From: an uncultured Muribaculaceae bacterium
Lineage (GTDB): Bacteria > Bacteroidota > Bacteroidia > Bacteroidales > Muribaculaceae
Direction: 5' to 3'
DNA length: 33,855 nucleotides
Assembly: GCA_910577465.1 (NCBI GenBank)
Contig: CAJTMM010000026.1
Location: 1-33,855, forward strand
Shown piece after piece: positions 6,595-14,885 of the stretch (its first letter is position 1; each line of letters begins with the position of its first letter). The position numbers were made by a program, and so were the translations under genes. The notes beneath the pieces are model-generated. The model was given only the letters and a program-made list of their open reading frames with translations, was not told the DNA's origin and searched no databases.

Positions 6595-8616
6595 TCATAT
6601 GATGAATGTGTGAATTCTGTCAATCGTCTGATTCTTAAGAAGCCGTTTGAGTTGATTGCGTTTCATGTCTGAAGGTATGCCCAACAATATGTTAGCATTA
6701 GAGCTGTCAATCGAGTGTTCGAACTCAAATAGCCGTTCGGGGTTGGGGATATGAACAAAAATATAATCAGCGTTATTTTCCATCCGTTTAAGTTCTTTGG
6801 CGAACTCCGGTGATAGTAGGTAATCATTTGAGTTTTGGGATTCCACAATATCAACTGAGTATCCTGCATCGATGATGGATTTAGTCAAATCATCAATATA
6901 AGAATCGGTATTAGTAAAATTAGCCGAGTATATAATTTTACGGTCTGGATTGGCAGTGAGCAATGCACGCATACGGGCTACAGAATCCTCAGACCCGTGA
7001 AATTTTACGGCATTGCCGTCTATGCCCAAGAATGCTAAATCCATAGGTGCAGCCGTTTTGTTATTGAGTAATGTCCGTACTCCGGCAATGCATAACCCGA
7101 GAAACAAAGCGAATAAGAATAATGCTATGGGCCATTTCAGCATTGCAATAAGGCCATCACCGCCTGCTACATAAGCCGGTTGGAAAATGAAACCGATGTT
7201 GGTGGTTGAATATAATTGAAGAACGGAGCTTTCGCGTTGGGAGACAAGATATTGGTACAATGAATTACGATATTCTTTATCACGCAGCAGATTCTTGAAT
7301 TCCAGCTCATAGTCGGGATACTTGTCAAGTCGGTTTTGTGCAACATTGGTGAGTTCCTGTTGGTGTTGGACATCGGCGCGAGCCTTTGCAATCATTTTTT
7401 CGGAGTTCTCGATTATAATGTCGCGTAATCCGAGTATCCTTTCGTTAAGCCGAATCAGGACTTCGTTGTCGTCAGTCGCAGATCGTTTTAAATCGCGACG
7501 GGCTTGTATGGCTCCGTTGAATTCCGCTATATGGGGGTCGTTGAGACTTTCCATCTGTGGAATTATAACATCGTCGTTAAGTCGGTTGCGAAGGATATCC
7601 AGTACCGTTTCATAATAGGCAATATTGTAGTTGGCTGTCATTATTGCCGGTTTATTGCCTACGGCTGTATTTACGAGCAGTCCAAGTTCCGAATCTATGC
7701 CCATCAGTTCATTTGCACGTTGGTAATCAGACACCTCTTTCTCTATCTTTTGAAGTTCCTTGAACGCTTCTGCGATACGTTCGTCGTAATATTTTATTGA
7801 AGCAACGGACGCTTCGTGCAAACGTTCAAGACGCTTTGCGTTGTATTCAGCCATAACACCGTTAACTATGGCCATGCCGAGTGCGGAATTTGGATATTGG
7901 TAGCCAACCTCTATTACGTCAGCCAGCTTGGTGGCTACGTCAATTTCTATTTCTTTCGCCAAATTTAATGCGCATAGGTCGTTGTTGGATACAGATACGG
8001 TTATCTCGGTATATTTAGACGATGAAATTGTATCTGAGGGGAGTATCTGTACACTACCGTACTGGGTCTCGAAAAGTATGGGCAATTTCGTGTTTTTTAC
8101 TTCTTTCAATGTCTTGTTAAAGAATCCTTTGGTGGCTTTTATATCAACAAGTCCGTTGTCGTGTATCACCATTCTAATTTTAAACGAGACTGAAAGAGTG
8201 TCGAAAAACTCTGCGGGAGCTTCTACTCTTATTGGGGAATTATTATAAAGTATCTCTTTTTCGCCATCTGACAATTTGCCTACATAAAATCGGTTTAACC
8301 CCAACATTCTGACAGTGCGCTTGAGTACATCGTGGCTACCCATTATTAAAATTTCATTGTCTACGGCTGCAGCTCCAAATCCACCGACGGAGAATGTTTT
8401 CATCATTTGTGATATGCCGCCGGCTTTGCCATTTTCATCATAACCGATTTCTCCAATAAGCATCTCTCCTTTGATATCATATTTAGGAAGCCGAGTCATG
8501 GATTTCCATCCTCCCACAGTTGTGAAAATTATGATTATTGCAATAATAATCCATCGGCATTGCATTATGGAGCGGCCTAATCTGCGAAAATCAATCTGTT
8601 TGTCGTTTGATTCCAT
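6595..8616 (-). CDS. Wzz/Wzc-like polysaccharide co-polymerase with degenerate kinase-like domain
   Basis: The 673-residue inner-membrane protein has one membrane helix at about 22-38, a large periplasmic region with long coiled-coil helices (about 260-470), a second helix at about 495-515 and a cytoplasmic C-terminal domain of about 155 residues. The layout is that of PCP-2 co-polymerases, which set chain length and connect to Wza. In active BY-kinases the cytoplasmic domain has a Walker A GxxxxGK(S/T). Here the equivalent region, RKIIYSANFTNTDSYIDDL (559-577), has the strand and helix pattern but no P-loop Gly-Lys, and the C-terminal Tyr cluster is absent. The chain-length role is probably kept while kinase activity is lost. 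It sits between wzy and a GT gene with 8-10 bp gaps. Confidence 0.85.
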   Translation of the reverse strand: MESNDKQIDFRRLGRSIMQCRWIIIAIIIIFTTVGGWKSMTRLPKYDIKGEMLIGEIGYDENGKAGGISQMMKTFSVGGFGAAAVDNEILIMGSHDVLKRTVRMLGLNRFYVGKLSDGEKEILYNNSPIRVEAPAEFFDTLSVSFKIRMVIHDNGLVDIKATKGFFNKTLKEVKNTKLPILFETQYGSVQILPSDTISSSKYTEITVSVSNNDLCALNLAKEIEIDVATKLADVIEVGYQYPNSALGMAIVNGVMAEYNAKRLERLHEASVASIKYYDERIAEAFKELQKIEKEVSDYQRANELMGIDSELGLLVNTAVGNKPAIMTANYNIAYYETVLDILRNRLNDDVIIPQMESLNDPHIAEFNGAIQARRDLKRSATDDNEVLIRLNERILGLRDIIIENSEKMIAKARADVQHQQELTNVAQNRLDKYPDYELEFKNLLRDKEYRNSLYQYLVSQRESSVLQLYSTTNIGFIFQPAYVAGGDGLIAMLKWPIALFLFALFLGLCIAGVRTLLNNKTAAPMDLAFLGIDGNAVKFHGSEDSVARMRALLTANPDRKIIYSANFTNTDSYIDDLTKSIIDAGYSVDIVESQNSNDYLLSPEFAKELKRMENNADYIFVHIPNPERLFEFEHSIDSSNANILLGIPSDMKRNQLKRLLKNQTIDRIHTFII

Positions 8617-8626
8617 ATTTTGATAA

Positions 8627-9898
8627 TTATATTTTTCGTTTGATAAGTGATGAATATGTGTTTGTGGATTCTACATGGATAGCCTTTGTATGAGTCGCAT
8701 TTGCGCAAATCAATCCTAAAAGCATAAATGAAACCACGCCAATATTCTGAGTTATGGCATTACCGGCAATACATTCTATTAGAACAAAACAAATAATAAG
8801 ACTGCCAATAATGAAAGGATACTTATATAATATAGGATTTTTACGTATTAATTTGCGAAGAAATCCATAAATATAGCACCAGTAAATAATAAACAGAATT
8901 AGCCCAATGAATCCGAATTGTGCGAGGGATGGATAATAGGCATCACAAATAAATGCCGGATTTTTTTGTGATAATCCATGGACTTGATTAATTCCATATT
9001 GGTAATAAATATCTGAGTACCAGATTTGTGATGCGTATGTGGCTAAGGATGCCAATCCTGAACCAAACGGGAAATAGTCCCAAAGAATAAACCATCCGGT
9101 GGTGTACAGGACGGGACGTGCGAACGAGTCGATTACGGTTGGGTCAAAACTGGTTCCAACTGCATTACCAGATATGAAGTAATAGTTTATTTTGGACCAT
9201 GAAACAGACAAAATAACTAATAATAGGGTACATAAAGTCGCTATATGTGGTAGGGTTAAATGTTTTGTAACCCCTGGTTTATAAACGAAAATAAAATATA
9301 AGGATATTATAAATATTCCATAATACTTACTTCGGGTGCATAATAATCCACAGATTAATAATGTTACGACATGTTTGATTGTCGTATTTGATATCTGTCC
9401 GTGTGAATCAATGCTACAATACAATATGTAGATGGAACTAATAAAAATAATATTCCCCCCATATGTGGTATGAAAAAGAATTGGTCTTGTCAATGTTGAC
9501 CCTCCAAGAAGTGCTATAACACATATTGCTGCGTTTATCCAGCAGATGATTTTGATATTCCGTCTATCTACATGATTTAATTTTGGACCGATGCCTAATA
9601 GAACAAGTAATGGAATGTATGGTTTTTGTTCGATTACCCAATCTGTTAAAATGGCTTCAGGCACATTGTTGTTTACGTAAGCAATGGAGTATATGGCGTA
9701 AAACGCTAATATTGCCATGACAATCCATAAAGCTGAATATTTACGCCATGCATTATTGAAGATGCAATCAATAAATGCTATGCAACCTAATGCCATGACG
9801 CTTAGTTCATCAAGGAATTTTATCCTGTCAATGCTCGGAATCAAAGATATGAGTCCGAAAATGATTACGTATATGCATAGCCTGTCAATGCGTAGCAT
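8627..9898 (-). CDS. wzy: O-antigen polymerase/ligase-like protein (Wzy)
   Basis: The 423-residue protein is almost entirely hydrophobic, with about ten to eleven membrane segments and a larger periplasmic loop around residues 260-330 that includes FPFGSGLASLATY, matching the conserved loop of the Wzy/WaaL (O-antigen ligase) family. In a Wzx/Wzy pathway it joins lipid-linked repeat units on the periplasmic face. Sequence alone does not separate polymerase from ligase. I favour polymerase because it lies between wza and the co-polymerase gene, 10 bp from the latter, and a flippase is encoded in the same locus. Confidence 0.82.
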   Translation of the reverse strand: MLRIDRLCIYVIIFGLISLIPSIDRIKFLDELSVMALGCIAFIDCIFNNAWRKYSALWIVMAILAFYAIYSIAYVNNNVPEAILTDWVIEQKPYIPLLVLLGIGPKLNHVDRRNIKIICWINAAICVIALLGGSTLTRPILFHTTYGGNIIFISSIYILYCSIDSHGQISNTTIKHVVTLLICGLLCTRSKYYGIFIISLYFIFVYKPGVTKHLTLPHIATLCTLLLVILSVSWSKINYYFISGNAVGTSFDPTVIDSFARPVLYTTGWFILWDYFPFGSGLASLATYASQIWYSDIYYQYGINQVHGLSQKNPAFICDAYYPSLAQFGFIGLILFIIYWCYIYGFLRKLIRKNPILYKYPFIIGSLIICFVLIECIAGNAITQNIGVVSFMLLGLICANATHTKAIHVESTNTYSSLIKRKI

Positions 9899-9917
9899 GG
9901 TGTGCGGGTGCTTTTGG

Positions 9918-10724
9918 CTACTTGATAGCGAATGCTACAATAAGGGATGCTACTATTGATGCGGCACTTATTATGGCAGAAATCATGGTCATCTTATAGC
10001 CGTAATCCTGATTGAAATTGGTGTTTGCCGCTTTCTTATCATTTGGTTGCACAATGATGACGTCGTTGTTCTTTAGCCAGAAATAAGGAGACTTCATTAT
10101 CTCTGATGATGTTACGTCTATGGTGTGGTACTCATAATCATTGTTTTCGTTACGGCGGAGAAGGAGTATGTTGTCGCGCACAGCGTATGTATTCAGACCA
10201 CCGCAATCGGCTATGGCATCAAGTAAACTGTAGCGTTCAGCATTGGTATTGATAGATTTCGGACTGTTAACCTCACCCATTACCATTATTTTGTAACCTA
10301 AGAGTGTTACTGTTATTAATGGGTTTTTTACGTATTCGGAAATCCTTTTTTTAAGATAAACTTTTAGCTCTTCCTGAGTCATTCCTGCAACATGTATTGT
10401 GCCTAAACGAGGGAAATCGATATCTCCGTTTTGGTCAACTTTGTATGTCTGTTGCGTTGGAACAGAACTGGTTGATACGGTCCCTTGGGTGGCAGGATTG
10501 GTATATGGAAGATTAAATTCCGCTGATGCTTCCGGTACTTCCGATTTTACCAGAATAATCAATTCTGATTCAGGCTCTATTCTCACATTGTGTTGTTCAG
10601 TCTGAATGATACCATTAACGGCTTGCTGCAAATCCTTGAAATAGACTAAATCGTTTTTTGTACGACATGCACTTAATGTGATAAAAATGCTAAATATAAT
10701 AGGGACCAGTTTGCGTAAACTCAT
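9918..10724 (-). CDS. wza: Polysaccharide export lipoprotein Wza
   Basis: The 268-residue protein begins with a lipoprotein signal peptide ending in the lipobox LSAC, with Cys20 as the lipidated residue. It continues with the polysaccharide-export domain (about 45-150, including VDQNGDIDFPRLGTIHV and a run of SLBB-type sequence GYKIMVMGEVNSPK) and ends in a hydrophobic helix at about 246-266. Bacteroidota Wza proteins of this size form the outer-membrane channel through which the polymer leaves. It is the first gene of a tight wza-wzy-co-polymerase-GT group (gaps of 8-19 bp) and has a 151-bp upstream gap that may carry a promoter, though I found no convincing box. Confidence 0.92.
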   Translation of the reverse strand: MSLRKLVPIIFSIFITLSACRTKNDLVYFKDLQQAVNGIIQTEQHNVRIEPESELIILVKSEVPEASAEFNLPYTNPATQGTVSTSSVPTQQTYKVDQNGDIDFPRLGTIHVAGMTQEELKVYLKKRISEYVKNPLITVTLLGYKIMVMGEVNSPKSINTNAERYSLLDAIADCGGLNTYAVRDNILLLRRNENNDYEYHTIDVTSSEIMKSPYFWLKNNDVIIVQPNDKKAANTNFNQDYGYKMTMISAIISAASIVASLIVAFAIK

Positions 10725-10875
10725 TGTATTTGTTAATTTAATTATAACTGATAAATAAACGCAAGCACGTAAATTTTATTGTACAATGTTTAGATGTTTG
10801 TTTTTTTGATATGAACAGATCAAAACCCATATATAATCAGTATGTGTTATGGGATTATAGATAAGCAGAAGGTAT

Positions 10876-11889
10876 CTAATGAGTCGTATGTTGCAACATA
10901 CGTTTTATTTTTCGTTGAATTACAAATGGGTTAACTAACTTTGTGCATATCAATATGAAGTATTGGATATTGTATAATCGATGTCGCATAAGCCAAATCG
11001 TGAAATTTTCGTAAATGGATAATTTGAGTCTTTGCGACATTAAGATATCTAACTCAAAAGAGATCCATTTTTCGGGATTGCGAATTGGTAATGATGTGAT
11101 TCTGCTGAATAGTAGTTGTTTTAGTCGACGGTCGATTGCAGATTTCCAATGAGGTTTTGTATCTATGCTATGTAGTTTTAGAAAAACATTGATGGCAGAT
11201 CTGATGTTGCGGTTGTCTAAGTTTGCTGACATAGAATGCTTATTGGTACATCTGTAATAATATAGTTCTTGCGGAACGTATGCAACTTTATCGGTAGCGA
11301 TGTGCATAGGTATTGTTACTGCCATATCTTCAAACAGAGTACTCCCTCTTTTAGCGCGGAACGCACCTTTGATATAAAAATCTCGTCTAATCAATCGATT
11401 CCATAAGTAACCGCCAACCTTTTTACCAGAAATTATGCCTAATACGAGTTCCTTTTGGTTAAGGGAAAAGTTGTCTGTTTTGTGCGTTATTTCTCCCGGC
11501 AATACTTGTGTATAATCGCATCCGATAATATCGGCCTGAGATTCTTGAGCCGCGTTATAGAGTAACTCGTACATGTTTTTTGCTACCCAATCATCGCTGT
11601 CGCAGTGTATTACATATTCGCCACTGGCGGCTTTCAATCCGGTGACGCGAGCTTCGGCAAGTCCTAAATTCTTTTTATGCTGAAGTATTTTTACTTGGGA
11701 AAATCTACATGGGTAATCATTTAGAACTGTCTTGAGTATTTGTATGCTTTTATCGGGGCTGCAATCATCCGTGAATATAAACTCTATCCCCTCGCTCATC
11801 GTTTGTTCAAAAAGTGAGCGCGCACATCTTTCGATATACAATTCGACATTATATACTGGAATCAGAACAGAAACTTTAATCTGGTTCAT
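10876..11889 (-). CDS. Glycosyltransferase family 2
   Basis: The 337-residue enzyme is a canonical GT-A transferase: VSVLIPVYNVELYIERC at 7-23, FTDDCSPDKS with Asp41-Asp42, and the metal-binding DSDD at 97-100. A hydrophobic stretch near the C-terminus may bring it to the membrane. It inverts the anomeric bond while adding a sugar to the lipid-linked repeat unit; the sugar is not predictable. Its ATG lies 14 bp inside the pyruvyl transferase gene, so it is translationally coupled to it and is the last gene of the NodB-like/radical SAM/pyruvyl transferase group. Confidence 0.93.
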   Translation of the reverse strand: MNQIKVSVLIPVYNVELYIERCARSLFEQTMSEGIEFIFTDDCSPDKSIQILKTVLNDYPCRFSQVKILQHKKNLGLAEARVTGLKAASGEYVIHCDSDDWVAKNMYELLYNAAQESQADIIGCDYTQVLPGEITHKTDNFSLNQKELVLGIISGKKVGGYLWNRLIRRDFYIKGAFRAKRGSTLFEDMAVTIPMHIATDKVAYVPQELYYYRCTNKHSMSANLDNRNIRSAINVFLKLHSIDTKPHWKSAIDRRLKQLLFSRITSLPIRNPEKWISFELDILMSQRLKLSIYENFTIWLMRHRLYNIQYFILICTKLVNPFVIQRKIKRMLQHTTH

Positions 11890-12844
11890 ATGATTTTACT
11901 TGAGGAATGTTACTTAGCCAAGTTTCGGCGAACGCGGATAGCTTTTTAGTGGTATTGTCAATATATTCAATGGGCTTGTGGAGTAGTATAGCGAGAATCA
12001 TTGCATGAAGACGTGTCGTGGTTACTTTTGAATATGGAGCAAGAAATTTACAGCCGGCATTTGTTAATGAGTCTTTAATATAATGTTTTGCCAATAAATC
12101 TATTGATAAATAGATTGAATTACGGATACATTTAGGATGTGAAATCTTACCAGCGGCTCCACAAGCTTTGTTGAAGAAGAAAAATCGTTTGGGATAATGT
12201 TCTATCGTTGGCCAATCATGGATGTCGATGTCTTCACCAATGGATGTTGGTGTGATGAGTGAAATCTCTTTGTCAAGTCGACGGAAAAACAAGTGCTTAC
12301 CGGTTTCCTTATTTCGGAACTGTTTAAGACGGCAATCACTAATATAAAAGGCCATGTCTGGTATGAGCAAGATGTTATTTGCGGAGAAATTGTTCTTTAA
12401 AAAATCATAACTAAACTTGTCCCGCGCACATAGATATAAATTCTTATGTTGTGCCATCTTTTTTGCATCTTCAGCAATTAGTTCTTGGTTGTCGTACCAT
12501 ATTGATTGGGGAAACATGATGATACGATTATCGGGATAATGAGAAATGACTTTTAGTCTGATTTCTTGAAACCATCGCCATAGATCTCCAAAATTTCCTC
12601 CGCCCATAAGCAATATTGTGACTTTATTAGACAAATTTGGATATGCGAATGTTGATCCGCTGGAAACCGACATTAGTTTTTTATTATGTGCGGATAAGAA
12701 ATCCTCTATGCCTTGCCAAATCAAGACATCACCGATATTGTCGTAATATGGGGCATCTACAAGTATGCAGTTGTCTCCAATTATGTCATTGAGCCCAGTA
12801 GATATGATGGATTTTAACGTTTTGATTTTATTTTCGTATGGCAT
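11876..12844 (-). CDS. Polysaccharide pyruvyl transferase
   Basis: The 322-residue protein fits the PS_pyruv_trans family: NIGDVLIW at 36-43, GGGNFGDLW at 81-89, MFPQS at about 110-114, and a C-terminal TTTRLHAMILA block whose Arg-Leu-His is conserved. Such enzymes transfer pyruvate from phosphoenolpyruvate to a sugar as a ketal, adding negative charge to the polymer. It overlaps the radical SAM gene before it by 17 bp and the GT2 after it by 14 bp. The tight coupling suggests the three act on the same repeat-unit part. Some members of this fold are annotated only from similarity, so the exact reaction is likely rather than proven. Confidence 0.9.
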   Translation of the reverse strand: MPYENKIKTLKSIISTGLNDIIGDNCILVDAPYYDNIGDVLIWQGIEDFLSAHNKKLMSVSSGSTFAYPNLSNKVTILLMGGGNFGDLWRWFQEIRLKVISHYPDNRIIMFPQSIWYDNQELIAEDAKKMAQHKNLYLCARDKFSYDFLKNNFSANNILLIPDMAFYISDCRLKQFRNKETGKHLFFRRLDKEISLITPTSIGEDIDIHDWPTIEHYPKRFFFFNKACGAAGKISHPKCIRNSIYLSIDLLAKHYIKDSLTNAGCKFLAPYSKVTTTRLHAMILAILLHKPIEYIDNTTKKLSAFAETWLSNIPQVKSYEPD

Positions 12845-13961
12845 GGTAGACTTTGCTTAATTTCTTGCGGGTGCTTCCAATGAGTATTTCTCTAATATTC
12901 CAAATGTGATTTTGTATGTTTGCTTTTTTTCGAATACGTTTTTTTTCATATTCATTAAACATGTCATCTCGGTTTAGGTGTTCAAGCTTTGAACTTAAAA
13001 ATGAGTACATATCTGGTCTTAGCCAATGGTGTCCGTTTTTGTCAACCCTATCGCGCATATCTGCGTACGACGGTGTGTCGAGTTCTGGAATCATTCCTAA
13101 TCCGAGCCATGCGTGTCCGTTATGACATTGTTCTTTATTGCAAACTCCAATTGGTTTGAAATTAATTGGTTTTTCTGGATTATCCAATATGTTCTGACGT
13201 AGGAATGTGCAATCGCATGCTCTTAATACGCCTGTCCCAAGTTCTAAAATCCCCCCCCACATGCCTGCATAGCAAAACTCATTTCTTTTTTGATTGAAAA
13301 TTTTGATTTTAAAATCGAATAAGGGGGAGTTAAATTGGCTCCATATTTCAGTATACTTTTCTCGGGAAAGTTTGGTTAATATGCCGAAACCTTTGACGTT
13401 TTCATCGCGTGCCACAGTGATATGGCAAAGGGCTCCAAGACGTTTCATGCATTCGTCTTTCACTTCGTTGATATACGGAATGAGTTCGTCAGATGGTGTC
13501 AACTCGAGAGAAAAAGAACATCCCCCATTTCGTATGGAATTTATGTTACTGAAAAACATATCCAGAAGCTTCCGCTTTTTTAATTCAAGGTAGTGAAATG
13601 AGAATTTAAATCCGAGGCGGTTTTTTAACTCTTGTGGATATTGTTGAATCATTTCGTTTAACCGACTTGTCATAGTACCGTTATTAACAATCATGACGTA
13701 ATGACCTTGTTCAAGAATTTTTCGTACTACATCCGTCATGTATTTAGGGATTAATGTTTCTCCGTAACCACATATGTTGAAATGGCAAATTCCTCCAAGC
13801 CTTTCTTTCGACAATGCTCGTCCAATTTGTTCTGGACTATATTTTAATGGGGGGACATTAGAGGAAAATAATCTGTGTTGTGTAATATAGCAATAGTGAC
13901 ACCTTAAGTTGCATGTAGATACAGGTACCTGAATGTCGATGAAACGTTTTATCTTGTCCAT
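12828..13961 (-). CDS. Radical SAM enzyme with extra cysteines
   Basis: Starting at the ATG (13961, giving MDKIKRF; a TTG 9 bp upstream is also in frame but would overlap the previous gene) the protein has 377 residues. Cys17-x3-Cys21-x2-Cys24 (STCNLRCHYC) binds the radical SAM cluster, and CGYGETL at 64-70 takes the GGEP place. Later cysteines Cys230, Cys249, Cys251, Cys274 and Cys279 could ligate auxiliary clusters, although the spacing is not the classic SPASM pattern. Between a NodB-like gene (5-bp gap) and the pyruvyl transferase (17-bp overlap), it probably modifies a saccharide. The reaction is unknown. An uninterrupted run of eight G lies at codons 235-237. Confidence 0.8.
   Translation of the reverse strand: MDKIKRFIDIQVPVSTCNLRCHYCYITQHRLFSSNVPPLKYSPEQIGRALSKERLGGICHFNICGYGETLIPKYMTDVVRKILEQGHYVMIVNNGTMTSRLNEMIQQYPQELKNRLGFKFSFHYLELKKRKLLDMFFSNINSIRNGGCSFSLELTPSDELIPYINEVKDECMKRLGALCHITVARDENVKGFGILTKLSREKYTEIWSQFNSPLFDFKIKIFNQKRNEFCYAGMWGGILELGTGVLRACDCTFLRQNILDNPEKPINFKPIGVCNKEQCHNGHAWLGLGMIPELDTPSYADMRDRVDKNGHHWLRPDMYSFLSSKLEHLNRDDMFNEYEKKRIRKKANIQNHIWNIREILIGSTRKKLSKVYHAIRK
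13251..13258 (-). repeat. G8 homopolymer inside the radical SAM gene
   Basis: Eight consecutive G on the coding strand span the Trp-Gly-Gly codons TGG GGG GGG. A gain or loss of one base would frameshift the enzyme at about 63% of its length. Runs of this length are typical slippage-prone tracts. Confidence 0.9.
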
Positions 13962-13966
13962 GATTG

Positions 13967-14812
13967 TCAAAATATAAAATTGTATTGATTCTTTTTAAGC
14001 CATTGTATACTGGCTTCAAGGTTATAGCGGTTTATATGTTTTTTTATTATATTTTTGTTAGAGAATAATGCCCATTCATGTGTGAAAATTACAATAGTGT
14101 CATTTTTGCAATTCCTAAGATGTGGTATTATGTAAGTGTGATTTACAATTCTAAAATCTGTTCTCATATAATAAATGCTATCTTTTAGAAGAATTTGGTA
14201 ATTATATACAGAATCAGCCTGTGATGGAGTGAGATTATAAGAGAGTCGGCCTTTTTGATCGGCACACAACAGTTTTGTGCATTTAGTTAAACATTTAACT
14301 AATGAGTCAGGTGCATAGAAGTAATGGAGACGAAGTGTCGTGGATAAATTTGATGAATCAGCAAAATTATATATTGCTTCACATACATTGCGATAAGAAT
14401 CATTAAAATCACACACGGTAATATCATGATTGAAATCCTTACTTATCCAGTGATATCCGATTTTTAACCATGATGCGGAATTTCTGAAATCTTTTTTGTA
14501 CTTTAAACTTAGGTCCTTGATATTAAAAGAGTCAATCGTACTATATGTATAAAGTGTGAATTTGGCTCCATACTTACAGTGAAGAGAATGTAAATAACCA
14601 AAAAAAGGATGGTCAAATAGCGTGTCATATTTATCCGCATTCAAATGTAAATCTTTGAACGATTCTACATCATCTATGCTTAAATGTGCGATTTTATTAT
14701 TACCGGACGATTCTGGCATAGTTGAGACAAAAAGAGATTTTAGGATAATGAATATAATCGCTATTGCAATACCTATCAAACTGTATTTTATCAATCTTGA
14801 TTTTAAGGTCAT
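13967..14812 (-). CDS. Membrane-anchored NodB-like (polysaccharide deacetylase fold) protein
   Basis: The 281-residue protein has a single N-terminal hydrophobic helix (about 8-30, an anchor or signal sequence) and an extracytoplasmic domain. Within it HLSIDDV (43-49) resembles the NodB metal motif TFDDG, KFTLYTY (84-90) the following strand, KIGYHW (117-122) a version of the HxxxH motif with only the first His, and IFTHEW near residue 245 the C-terminal His motif. It may deacetylate or otherwise trim the polymer, or be a non-catalytic relative, because the usual second His is not evident. It lies 5 bp before the radical SAM gene. Function is inferred from weak motif similarity. Confidence 0.55.
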   Translation of the reverse strand: MTLKSRLIKYSLIGIAIAIIFIILKSLFVSTMPESSGNNKIAHLSIDDVESFKDLHLNADKYDTLFDHPFFGYLHSLHCKYGAKFTLYTYSTIDSFNIKDLSLKYKKDFRNSASWLKIGYHWISKDFNHDITVCDFNDSYRNVCEAIYNFADSSNLSTTLRLHYFYAPDSLVKCLTKCTKLLCADQKGRLSYNLTPSQADSVYNYQILLKDSIYYMRTDFRIVNHTYIIPHLRNCKNDTIVIFTHEWALFSNKNIIKKHINRYNLEASIQWLKKNQYNFIF

Positions 14813-14885
14813 TGTCTTGATGAATCTATGTCTATTATGCTATAATACTCAGTGACTAATTTGGAATTTTGACTTTGCAAATATT

